DNA of 64,000 bases, taken from assembly GCA_037074705.1 (NCBI GenBank), contig CM073592.1, positions 27,066,629-27,130,628 of the forward strand, in the 5' to 3' direction. The stretch comes from Zhengitettix transpicula. Taxonomy: Eukaryota; Arthropoda; Insecta; Orthoptera; Tetrigidae. Positions 46,365 through 56,567 of this stretch are shown here, piece after piece. The position numbers and the translations under genes were made by a program. The number at the start of each line of letters is the position of its first letter. Position 1 is the first letter of the stretch. The notes under the pieces are model-generated. The model saw only the letters and a list, made by a program, of their open reading frames with translations, was not told where the DNA came from and ran no database searches.

Positions 46365-47561
46365 ATGGAGGAGGACGAGGAATCGCCGAGCCCGCTCTAT
46401 CTGGCCGCTAATGCCGGAGACGTGGAAGAAGTGAAACGCCTGATGGCCAGCATGACTGTGGACGTCGACGCATGTCGAGAGACGGCACTGCACACCGCCA
46501 TCAAGGCGGGTAACGATGAGGTCGTGAAACTGTTGTTGGACGCCGGCCACCCCGTCAACGTTTACTCCGACCAATACTACACGCCGCTGCACTTGGCGGC
46601 AGACAGGGACGACGTGTATGTGGTGGAGGAATTGCTCCGCCGCGGCGCTCTTGTGAACGCGCAGGACAGCGGTGACTGCACGCCTCTGCACTATGCGGCC
46701 GAGAAAGGCTTCGGCAACATAGCCGAGGTGTTGCTGCGTCACGGTGCTTTAGTGAATTCGTCCTGCCATGGCATGATCACACCTCTGCACTTCGCAGTCA
46801 GCAGGGGTAAACTTGAACTAGTAACTCTGCTGCTGGAAGCAGGCGCCGAATCGAAGTCTGTTAACCGCATGAGGCAGTCGGCGCTTCACATGGTGGCGTT
46901 GTCGAACCGGGTCGACATAGCGAAGGTGTTGCTGAAATACGGCGCCGACGTCACCGCCACTGACTTCACGGAGCGCACACCACTTCTCTTTGCGTGCGAA
47001 AGTGGCAATCCCGATATGACGGCGTTTCTTCTGGAGGCGGGTTCTGACGTGAACGCCAAATCGGAGGAGGGCGTAACTGCAATAGAGTACGCCACCTACA
47101 GCCAAAATGGCAACTGCATCCAAGCCCTGGAGAAACATTGCGCCATGCTGCGCGCAGCGAACTTGCATGTCTCGTCTCCTCGCTTGGGAGACAATGCACC
47201 AGAGGACTTCCGAAGCCGCTGCAAGGCTGAAGTCGAGAAGTTGAAAGGGACCAAGGTCAGCAGCGTCAAAGTTTCTCTGTACGACCTTTTGGTGAGCAAC
47301 GTAGATCGGGCAGCCTCGCTGCTGAGAAGCGACGCTGTACGTAGCCTCACGGCGCAGGATATGCCCATGCTCTTTCCCATCTACTCATCTGTGATAGTGC
47401 GCGTCATCAAGAAAGCCACGAAAAGACTCGCTCTACTGGACAACGCCATCGAAGCTCTGGAAGGTCTGACCCACAGCCGTCTTCCGAACGAAATTCTCAG
47501 GGAAATTGCAAAGTACCTGAATGATAAAGATCTGAACGACGCCATTGTCGCTTATCGATGA
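46365..47561 (+). CDS. Single-exon ankyrin-repeat protein with PRANC/F-box-like C terminus, 398 aa
   Basis: About eight ankyrin repeats (TPLHLAA, LLLDAGHPVN, LLRRGALVNA patterns) fill residues ~7-270. The last ~115 residues contain SLYDLLVSN, MLFPIYSSVIV, ATKRLALLD and finally LPNEILREIAKYLNDKDLNDAI. That order matches the PRANC domain, whose end is an F-box-like helix pair; proteins of this plan are known from poxviruses, parasitoid wasps and Wolbachia, where the F-box-like end recruits SCF ubiquitin ligase. A substrate-adaptor role is inference. Start: ATG at 46365 (GTGATGG) has the better context; 46350 and 46356 are in-frame alternatives. The gene is uninterrupted and clearly GC- and CpG-richer than its AT-rich surroundings. 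Whether it is an insect gene, a retrocopy or a transfer cannot be settled here. Confidence 0.88.
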   Translation: MEEDEESPSPLYLAANAGDVEEVKRLMASMTVDVDACRETALHTAIKAGNDEVVKLLLDAGHPVNVYSDQYYTPLHLAADRDDVYVVEELLRRGALVNAQDSGDCTPLHYAAEKGFGNIAEVLLRHGALVNSSCHGMITPLHFAVSRGKLELVTLLLEAGAESKSVNRMRQSALHMVALSNRVDIAKVLLKYGADVTATDFTERTPLLFACESGNPDMTAFLLEAGSDVNAKSEEGVTAIEYATYSQNGNCIQALEKHCAMLRAANLHVSSPRLGDNAPEDFRSRCKAEVEKLKGTKVSSVKVSLYDLLVSNVDRAASLLRSDAVRSLTAQDMPMLFPIYSSVIVRVIKKATKRLALLDNAIEALEGLTHSRLPNEILREIAKYLNDKDLNDAIVAYR

Positions 47562-47913
47562 ATTGATCTCAGCGATCACAAACAATAACTACGATTCCCT
47601 TTAATTATAGGATAAAGAGATTATTTTTATCACGAATGAATTTTACTTATTTATAAAATTGTCAAAACAACGTACAAACTAGTTTCTGCTAATGGAATGG
47701 AACTTTGTTTATGTGCCACCTGTGGATGGACTTCAATCACAACATGTGTATGTGCCCTTCTTTTTCTATTTTGTACTCTACATCTTCATCATATTTGTTT
47801 TGGAGTCGTGAATACATCGGTGTATCGATGTCATAATCCATTCCATGGTGACGAGATGGTGGTGGCTTCTCCTTTTTTCTTCACATTACTAAATTGACCA
47901 ACTTATACATATA

Positions 47914-48230
47914 ATGCATTTAGATAGGAAAGAGAGACAGCAATTCTGACTTACCTGAATCCAATAGTTGGTCCAGTCTGGCTTATATGAGAAAAGGTTA
48001 AAAATTTTCGAGGGTCCGACCAGCACACAGCTCAGATCTTCCTTCCTGACGAAGTTCATCATGAAGGAAGATCTGAACTGTGTGTCGGCCGGGCACTTGG
48101 AACCTTCTCTCACCTACACCAAACTGGAACAAATATTGATTTCAGGTAAGTCGGCATCACTCTCTCTCTTTCCTATCTAAATGTATTATTTCACCTCATC
48201 ACATTTTCATTAAGTGTGATGAAGTCAAAT
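47914..48230. mobile_element. Foldback element, family C
   Basis: Outer arms ATTTAGATAGGAAAGAGAGA / CTCTCTCTTTCCTATCTAAAT. Inner arms AGCTCAGATCTTCCTTC / GAAGGAAGATCTGAAC. The splice-donor-like TTCAGGTAAGTC faces out on the right and CTTACCTGAA on the left. A minus-strand ACCCTCGAAAATTTTTA recalls the GAAA box; no intact CTGANGA pairs with it. Confidence 0.7.
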
Positions 48231-48245
48231 TACATTTTTAAAAAG

Positions 48246-48271
48246 TTATATATATATATATATATATATAT
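48246..48271. repeat. (TA)n microsatellite flanking the perfect foldback
   Basis: TA run immediately left of the 139-bp palindromic arm; a second TA run is at 48609-48641. Confidence 0.9.
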
Positions 48272-48352
48272 TGGTATGGAAAGGATAGAGAGATAGGTTG
48301 TGGCTTACCTGAAAGTGAAGTACGGTGTCGCCATGAGGAACTGAAGGTTGTT

Positions 48353-48393
48353 CTTCAAATTTTCGGAGGCTCTCAGCCTCCTTCTTCAGGAAG
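48353..48393 (-). ncRNA. Hammerhead-ribozyme-like core, left arm
   Basis: Minus strand: CTTC, CTGAAGA, perfect stem II GGAGGC/GCCTCC with TGAGA loop, GAAA, ATTT, GAAG. CTTC/GAAG pair as stem I; stem III is a single A-U pair in this model. Confidence 0.72.
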
Positions 48394-48453
48394 GAGTGTT
48401 ACACCATTCCGTGCACCGGCCGGCTGCGGACTGCACAGAATGGTGTAACACTC

Positions 48454-48494
48454 CTTCCTGAAGAAGGAGGCTGAGAGCCTCCGAAAATTTGAAG
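48454..48494 (+). ncRNA. Hammerhead-ribozyme-like core, right arm
   Basis: Plus strand: CTTC (48454-48457), CTGAAGA (48458-48464), stem II 48466-48471 with 48477-48482, GAAA (48483-48486), ATTT, GAAG (48491-48494). Exact inverse of the left-arm core. Confidence 0.72.
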
Positions 48495-48649
48495 AACAAC
48501 CTTCAGTTCCTCATGGCGACACCGTACTTCACTTTCAGGTAAGCCACAACCTATCTCTCTATCCTTTCCATACCAATATTTTTGACAATGTCACATTCTC
48601 ACTATTACAATATATATATATATATTTATATATATATATATCTGGCACA

Positions 48650-51079
48650 TTTTTAGGAAATGTATTCAATATATATTTTATTATTGTTTTAAATACACTT
48701 ATGAGTAATCTTCCACATAGCTTACTTAGTTAACAAGGTTTCATAAGAAAGAATGAAATGTCAGAAATGTTGATTATTTCCTCGAATTTGTTGTGTGTCT
48801 CTTAAATTGTTTTGATAGTTGACCAATGAACTCACTGCCAAGTGTATCTAAAATGGAAAGTTGATACAGTGCTCAAAAACTCCCCACCTAAGTTGTTTCA
48901 GTTATCTACAAGGTGAAACAAGAGATGCAAGCTCAGAGATGTTCAACACCATAGCTAAAAGTAATTCCCTTTTAATTAGGCATGTATTTTTGTTTCAACT
49001 TTGGGGGAAATTTAAGCAATATAGTGTCATCTCTTCATGCAGACAGATTTATATTCCTTACTTATTCTGAGACAGAGGTCAAAAACTTCTTGAATGGTGA
49101 TGCACAAAAGTAAATCATCATGAACTTGTTGACTGACATGAGCATATGATGACAAAATGTTTAAAACTCTTCCAATCTCACTATTTGATCAAATGTATTT
49201 GATGTGGGGTTTTTTCAAATTTTGTAAAACTGAATCATCCACAGTTCAACAAAAAGAGGCACCCAATCCAGTTATTTTCGGTGTTTTCAGTATTTTATTG
49301 GTGAAAGAATGTTAATAATCATCAAGTTTGTGCTGCCTTTAATGTGTGCTATATTTTGTATTATTTTTTCATGTAATTTGTTATTTTCTATAAAATAATA
49401 TTTTAAAATTTTGGTTATTTTTGTAATTCATTTATCCTTCACATCTGTTATAGTTGAACTCTTGTCTGTTTAATTCAGTCTGTATTGTTGCTAATGAAGA
49501 ATTAAAAAGGCAAAGAAAAAGTTACAGCTTGACAGGTATTTCTGAGACACTCAGAATCAGTAAAAATCTTGGACTCAATTGATAACAATGACATTTCTCC
49601 CATGAGTAAAGGGTGTGACTGATAATGGGAGTGTATCAAGAAGGATCAAAGGAAACAAGACTGGTATTTAGCCATTTGACTCTGAATAAAACATTCTAAT
49701 GAAACATTTTTTATCACATGACACTGCAGAACTGAAGCATGTATACACAGGTACATTAGAGAAGCTAGTGTGCACATTAAAATAAAAGCATGAGAGTCAT
49801 AGTCTCCTTAGTAATATTAATTTTTTAGCTGGAGCAGAAACAATGATATTGTAAAGTTGAAGACATCAATGTATATTTAATATTAATTAGATCTCGTAAA
49901 TAAATAAAACAGAATCCACCATAATCATCTGTAAAAGACCCCAGCTAACATAATTTCACTACTATCAACCCATATATAAAAATGCAACATAATGAAAGCA
50001 ATCATCTGCAACACACAAATATAAAATATATTATTACTAGCAGTTTGGATCTTACAGGGCTTTATATATATGACTTATTATTTAAATTACACAGTAAGCA
50101 TTTTTACATTCATATTATTTCTAAACTATCTACTTGTTACAATTATTTTGAGTATATTTTAATATATAGAAGTACTGCAATTTAGTTACTTTTTCTCAAA
50201 TTGACATAAGTAGTCATTATTAGATATATTAAACTAAAAATTCACTTCTTCCGCAATTTTGGGACTTAACATTTTTCTGACATTGACTATTACTGATTTC
50301 TTAATTTAAAAATATAAGATTATCTTAACCCTTTAATGCATAATGTAGCATATAGACTATGCAACATAACTTTTAGTATCACCCAGAGACATCTGTTTGC
50401 TTCTAAGAGAGCTAAATTGTGAGATAGATATGAAACAACGTGCACTTAAGGCAATGTGAAACTTTTGGCTTCCATGGACAGATTTAAAACATGCTTGTCC
50501 TAGCTTTCTGTGAATTCAACCCCGCAGTTCAGATTTTTCCGCCCGCCGGTCAACTTCGGAATATTTATTTTCTGTTTTTTTAATGTTATTTTCAAGAAAG
50601 AAAATTTAGGCGTCATTCTAAGGGTATTTTAATTGTACTAAAATCATAATTATCCAATTAATGTGAATACTTTATAAATCAGACCTAATTATATTTATGT
50701 TGAATGTGTATATCATGTGCCAAATTGACTTCGGTCACGTTTGATATCGTTTATCCATATTTTATTCACAATAAATACATATTAAAAAATTTAGTTTAAA
50801 AATACAGAAAATCATGAACTATTGAGTTAAGTGTCTCCGTAGTCAGATATGTATTAATAATAAGAAAGATAGCCAAATAAGAGATAATGTCATATCTCTA
50901 TTTTCTTGTATGACCCGTGTAGTACTAATTATTATCAGAGCAGTATTTTTATTGTTGTGACAGATTATTTTTGGGGTCTTATTACTATATTACTTGAATA
51001 TATTTTATGCTATTACAATTACAGAACGATAAGAGGAATGTAAAAATGTACTAAATTTGTTATTTACCTAATTTTATTA
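48650..51079. other. Intergenic stretch, nothing recognised
   Basis: AT-rich, with many short frames but no motif or splice structure. It may hold very old transposon DNA that I cannot name. Confidence 0.35.
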
Positions 51080-51667
51080 TATAGACTAGCTGAGTGCTCG
51101 GTGTTGCCCGTGATGTCATTTATCCATAACCCCCTCAAAATTTTTTTGTTATTTTTATGTAACCCAACTCGATCTCTGTCCCTAAATGTGTTATCGGCCA
51201 GGTTGCATTGTTTGAAAATTCACTAAATTAAATTAATAATGTGGTACTTAATTTAGTAATTTTCGAAATTAAATAATTAATTTTTATTTAAATTGAAAAC
51301 TATTTGTTTAAATTTATTTATTTTTCTGCAAATCAATTTTTTTTAAGTGTATGATGTTGGCGTTCCCATATTCATCTTCTTCGTATTCTGTAATTATTTT
51401 TTATAAATCAATAATTACTGTACTTACAATAATTACAAATGTAAAATTATAGTCAATCATTTTTTTATTTCCACAAGTTTTCATATAAAGTCCCATAAAC
51501 ACAATTAAATGGCTGTCTATAATATGAAGAAGAAACAGTAGCTGGTGTCTAATGCAGTTCCCAATATTCACGTGCATTTCTTGTTCTCATCTTAAATAAA
51601 ATAACTTCCTAAATAACGCACAGACGGAAAAAAATTTAATAAGAAAGACAGCTTTCCCCGTGTAAAT

Positions 51668-52000
51668 TTTTAACTAATTTTTCACGGTTACGCACCTGGT
51701 TCTGGATATTGACGTTCTCCACGGCTGTCCTCAGCCTGTGTGGCGCTGCGTGGTGGTCGGACATGCTGCGACCTGATTGGCTGCTGAGGATCGCCTGACA
51801 TTTACTACGCGATATGGAAACACATGTGTCCTGGACGCTGTGGTCAGGCGATCCTCAGCGGCCAATCAGGTCGCAGCATGTCCGACCACCATATATGGTA
51901 TACCTCGCACAAGACACGCAGCGCCACACAGGCTGCTGACAGCATTGGAGAACGACAATGTCGAAAATCTGAACCGGGTGCGTAACCGTGAAGAAACATT
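51668..52000. mobile_element. GC-richer foldback element
   Basis: Outer arms CACGGTTACGCACC..GTTCTGGAT..GACGTTCTCC / GGAGAACGACAATGTC..GAACCGGGTGCGTAACCGTG. Inner arms GGTCGGACATGCTGCGACCTGATTGGC / the inverse at about 51863-51889, then TGAGGATCGCCTGA / TCAGGCGATCCTCA. The stem is interrupted only by short bulges. No hammerhead boxes; a different family from the PLE foldbacks. Confidence 0.75.
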
Positions 52001-52449
52001 TATTAAACATATAAATTGTTACATTAGCAGACGATATCAGCAGTCATAATATACCACATATGTCACATAATGTATCAGTATTTAAATTCGAGATGAATTA
52101 CACTGTGACCAAGCAGACATATTCAACGATCATCAACATGACTGAGCAAACGTTGAAAACATCAAAACAAAAACCTTTCTTCCACTCACACAGCCTGACG
52201 ATGTTACAAATATGTACAGAAACGTTTTTGTGTTGTTAATTAAAAATTTTATGATTAATAATTATCTTAAATTATAAAAATCGTCTGTTAATGGCCCTTA
52301 AGGATGTTCATTGTTAAAAACAGACGTGAAAATAAAATATATGACTAATATTTCAGTGTGAAGAGCTGACAATTTGCAGAGAAACAAAATAAATTATTCC
52401 ATTTAAAATAAATGAAGAATATTTATACAGATCAAAACATCAGGTTTTT

Positions 52450-52453
<4 letters not shown>

Positions 52454-52491
<38 letters not shown>
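52454..52491. repeat. (TA)n microsatellite
   Basis: TA run inside the interrupted array element. Confidence 0.95.
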
Positions 52492-52494
<3 letters not shown>

Positions 52495-52669
52495 TGGTTT
52501 GACAGCTTAATTATTTTAAATATAAAAATGTTAATCGTAAATGTGTTGTTGTTTCCTAAACCCCGTAACTTCTATTAAAATTTTGTTTCTCAGCTAAACT
52601 GGTTTCCCTCTTGATTTATTTATATATTAATTTGGTTTTAAAATGAAAAAAAAAATTACGTCTGATTGA

Positions 52670-52815
52670 CGTAATATTGAATAAGAAATATAGTCAATTA
52701 AAGGATAATATAAATACCACACAACAACGTTTCTGGGATCCTTGTTCCTTTCGTCAGGTGCTAAGTAGAGCCTAGAGCCACACAACTGCACGCGTCGGTT
52801 GACAAAACTAAAAAG
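52670..52815. mobile_element. PLE/foldback fragment, family D
   Basis: Shares AATATAAATACCACACAACA..TTTCTGG..CCTTGTTCCTTTCKTCAGGTG and GTTGACAAAACTAAAAA with copies at 23850 and 35960. The opposite edge GTCTCTATTGGCTATCTTTCTTATTC near 53150 may be its inverted partner. Confidence 0.65.
52723..52760 (-). ncRNA. Hammerhead-ribozyme-like core
   Basis: Minus strand: CAC, CTGACGA, a short stem II (GG..CC with partial pairing), GAAA, CGTT, GTT. The catalytic boxes fit CTGANGA and GAAA; the stems are weaker than in the other copies. Confidence 0.5.
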
Positions 52816-55715
52816 CGACGAAAACGCAACAGCAAAGGGACAGCAGACAGTTCAACGTAACAAAAAGGAGTTCATAGCATCTCTTTGTACATTAATTACT
52901 GTGTGATCTTTGATTTAATGTGAATCATCTCTGACATGAGCCTGTAATTTTTGTTTAATTTAAGAACAGTTTCTTTCTCGTCTTCCATACAACAAAATTA
53001 TTAAATAATTCACTTTCATTTGCTTTTCAGTTGGGTATTCTATTTCTGCCTGTCGTCACTAATTCATATCAGTATTTCAGTCCTTTTAATTCAATATTAT
53101 TAATTAATATATTATATTATATATAATTAATTTTATATTACCCTTTTTTGTCTCTATTGGCTATCTTTCTTATTCATTAATTTGGTTTTATTAAGTCTCT
53201 GCTTTTATGAAAATCTGTATCAACTTCAGTATTTCAACTTATCTGTTTAATTAAGTTTTTATCCTGATGAGATTTTGATCTTTTCCTCTTCCGGGCTACA
53301 TAATTTTGAATATCCTATTTTTATAATTTTATAAATCTCAGTGAACCAGCAAAATATTTATTCGATGCAAATATCGACTGCTTAAGATTTTGAAAATTTT
53401 AACCCCCGTCCACCCTTACTTGGGGGAGTTAAACTGTAAGAGTGATGTCATAATTAAACACAGTGATAAATATAACCCCGGATTCGAGTCCAAATTCGAA
53501 TGTGTTTGCGTTATTTTGATGTAATGCCACTCCACCCACAACCCTTACGGGTGTACCACTGCCATGCCGAAAGGGGTTGAAATTATACACAAACAACATC
53601 AGTAGACTTACAATCAATATAATTAAACCTGAAAAACTTTATTCAACGCATATATCTGTCGTGTTTGCATGTTCCAAAATTTCCACCCCGCCCACCCCTG
53701 CCTCTGGGGGTTAAATGCCAAGTTGAATGTCATAATTAAACTCAGTGTCACCCATAAACTTGTATGTGACTCCAATCTCGGTTGTATTGGCGTTATTTTC
53801 CTGTAGAGCATCAGTTGTCTGTAATCTCGGTTTTATTCGCGTTATTTGTTTGTAACTACCGTCCACCCTCGCCCCTAAGAGTTCTCCTTTCCCATGCTGA
53901 AAGGGGTTCCAATTATACTCGGATAGCATCAGATAAAACACTATGTATCTCTTCGATCCCAAAAAATATTTATCTGCCTAAATATCGGCTGTTTTAGCAT
54001 GTTTGAATGTTTCCACACTCTCCTAGAAGTGTGCTTTCCAAAACGGGTTGAAATTTTACAAACATCATCGGTACATATATTATCAATTTTATTGACGTCG
54101 ATAATTAATTATTTAACGCAAATATCGAACGTTTAACATGTTAGAAAAATTCCACCCCTTGACAACCCCGTCCACCCTCGCCAATGGGGGTTAAATGACC
54201 AATTGAATGTCATAATTAAACTCGGCGGCGTCCATAATCCTGGATTTGACTCCAATCTCGGTTGTATTCGCGTTATATTATTGTAGCGCTCCGCACTCCT
54301 AAGGGTGCTCTACTGCTAAGTTCGAAAGGGGTTCAAATTATACTCGGAAAACACGTACAGAAATTTTATGAATCTCATTGATGTCGAAAAATTTTTAGTC
54401 GTCCCAAAAATCGGTAGATTAACATGTTTGACAATTTCTACCCCCGACCGGTCCCTGGGAGTGTAATTGCTAGTTTAATGTCATAATTAAATTAAGCGTT
54501 ATCCATAACTTTAGGTTTGACTCCAGTCTCGGTTGTATTCCAGTTATTTATTTTTTGTAACGGAACTCGACTCCCACCCCTATCGGAGCTTCTTTCACAT
54601 TCTGTAAAAGGTTGAAATTTTATTCACATTAATTGGTAAAAACACTATTAATTACTTTTACCCAGAAAATTTTTATCTGACTCAAATACCGGCCGTGTTA
54701 GCATGTTTAAAAATTTCCACCCCTAACCACTGTCGCTTGGGGGACTTATACGGCAACTTGAATATTATAATTAAACTCACTGACAACCATAACCCTGGAT
54801 TCGAGTCCAATCTCGATTGTGTTTGCGTTATTATAATAGAATTCCACTCCACCCCCACCCTTAAGGGTGCTCCTCTCGAAAACCCGAATGAGGTGAATAT
54901 TAAATATATGGAACATGCAGAGAAAGTTTATAAATCTCAGTGAACCAGAAAAATATTTATTCGACGAAATTTCGACTGCTTAAGATTTTGAAAATTTAAC
55001 CCCAGTCCATCCCCCCCTTGGGGGAGTTAAACTGTAAGTTGAATGTCATAATTGAACACAGTGATAAATATAACCCCGGATTCGAGTCCAAACTCGAATG
55101 TGTTTGCGTTATTTTCAGTTCACTCCATCCCCAACCCTTACGGGTGTACCACTCCCATGCCGGAAGGGGTTGAAATTATACACAAAGAACATCAGTAGAA
55201 ATACAATCAATATAATTAAACCTGAAAAAAATTTATTCAACGCATATATCTGTCGTGTTTGCATGTTCCGAACTTTCCACCCCGCCCACCCCTGCCCCTG
55301 GGGGTTAAATGCAATGTTGAAGTGTCACCCATAAACTTGGATTTGACTCCAATCTCGGTTGTATTCGCGTTATTTTCCTGTAAAGCATCTCCACCCCCAC
55401 CGCTAAGGGTGCTCCTTTCCAATGCGGTTAGGGGTTGAAATTATACACACATTACATCGTTAGAAACACTATGAATCTCTTTGACACCGAAAAAATATTT
55501 AACCGTCTCTAATAACGGCCGTTTAGGCATGTATGAAATTTTCCACCCCCGCTCGCTCCTGTGGGTTGTAGATGTGTCTCACCCCGACAGTGTTTGTTTC
55601 CTGGTCGCAAAGAACACGTGTAACGAAATTTGGTTAAATTTGCTTCACGGGTGTAGATTTGTATGCGGAACAAATAAACTTACATACACACATACACTCA
55701 TTTTTATTTATAAGA

Positions 55716-56565
55716 AGGTTATTATTAAGCCCGTTACCACTATACCCATTCATCTTTTAATCACATAGAGCTGGCTTTAAATGTATTTGTGACAATCATA
55801 GCCGTATTAATGTAATCATGCAAAACTCAGGATTTGAGAAACGTATTTTGATACGAATCTCCTCACGTCCCGGTAACGTTGGCGAGTTGGGAAATTCTAA
55901 ACAACGTCACAGTCGTATAAGGATATTTTGGTCGAGTGACGTCAGAGGGTTATGCGACATGGCGCGCGTTTGAATCTTATTAAAAATGATCGCGTGTAAA
56001 ATAAAGTATGTTGCTGCATTCCCACTGCTTGTTCAAATCCATGGCTGTGCAATGTTACAAGCAGATATGTGGGTGAAGACTGCCAGTAAACACGCGGAAG
56101 CTTCAAGTTAAGTACGTAACGATAAATTTGTGGTCATATAATGGAATCATTTCGTTACGTCTTTATTCTGTATATATTTTGTTGTTTGCATTTTTGGTTG
56201 TTCAAAGTAATGAAGGATTTTATTTATAAATCAGGCTCCAACTTGAGCATCAACTGAAAATACCTTTACAAATATTCAATTATTTAGTCCACGAATTTCC
56301 TGTTCCCAAGTTTCTCTTTTAACGACAATTCTTTTAAAAGTAAAAATGTTGTTTTACGTATATGTAGGAGTTATGACACGTCAGCATCTGCATAGTCGTT
56401 GCGTGCGTGTTCATTCCTGATAAGAGTTTGGTTCCAGAAAGTCTCAACAAGAATAGTAGATCTTTGAATCGGAAATTGCGTGCAGTCTCATCTTCTTGCA
56501 TCGTTCAACACTTATTTATTTGCCTAAATTCCAGAGTACGTAGACAAACACTAGCGTCATCGTCA
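55716..56565. other. Intergenic stretch, nothing recognised
   Basis: No gene-like structure or repeat boundary seen before the mariner element. Confidence 0.35.
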
Positions 56566-56567
56566 TA

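Larger units (their letters stand above)
48271..48576. mobile_element. Hammerhead foldback element, family B, perfect 139-bp inverted repeat
   Basis: Arms 48271-48409 and 48438-48576 are exact reverse complements over 139 bp, with a 28-bp spacer (48410-48437) rich in CCGGCC. Outer ends are TTGGTATGGAAAGGATAGAG / CTCTATCCTTTCCATACCAA. Each arm carries an intact hammerhead-like core and a CAGGTAAG splice-donor-like string facing outward. Lack of any mismatch indicates a recent insertion or gene conversion. TA tracts lie nearby on both sides. Confidence 0.92.
51080..55715. repeat. Repetitive element with an internal ~280-bp tandem array (copy 2)
   Basis: Begins ACTAGCTGAGTGCTCGGTGTTGCCCGTGATGTCATTTATCC (51086 on) and ends GTGTCTCACCCCGACAGT..GGTGTAGATTTGTATGCGGAAC..ACATACAC..TTTTTATTTATA. 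About eight array units run 53340-55560, with CCACCCC landmarks near 53403, 53684, 54154, 54440, 54715, 55002, 55278 and 55543 (typical spacing 265-287). The part 51240-53340 is interrupted by other insertions. Same unit family as 9376-11445. Confidence 0.75.

Noticed and set aside
46236..46742. 168-codon open frame on the minus strand over the ankyrin gene, plus several others there
   Set aside because: Shadow of a GC-rich coding exon; the + strand frame has the ankyrin repeats, the antisense ones have no domain.
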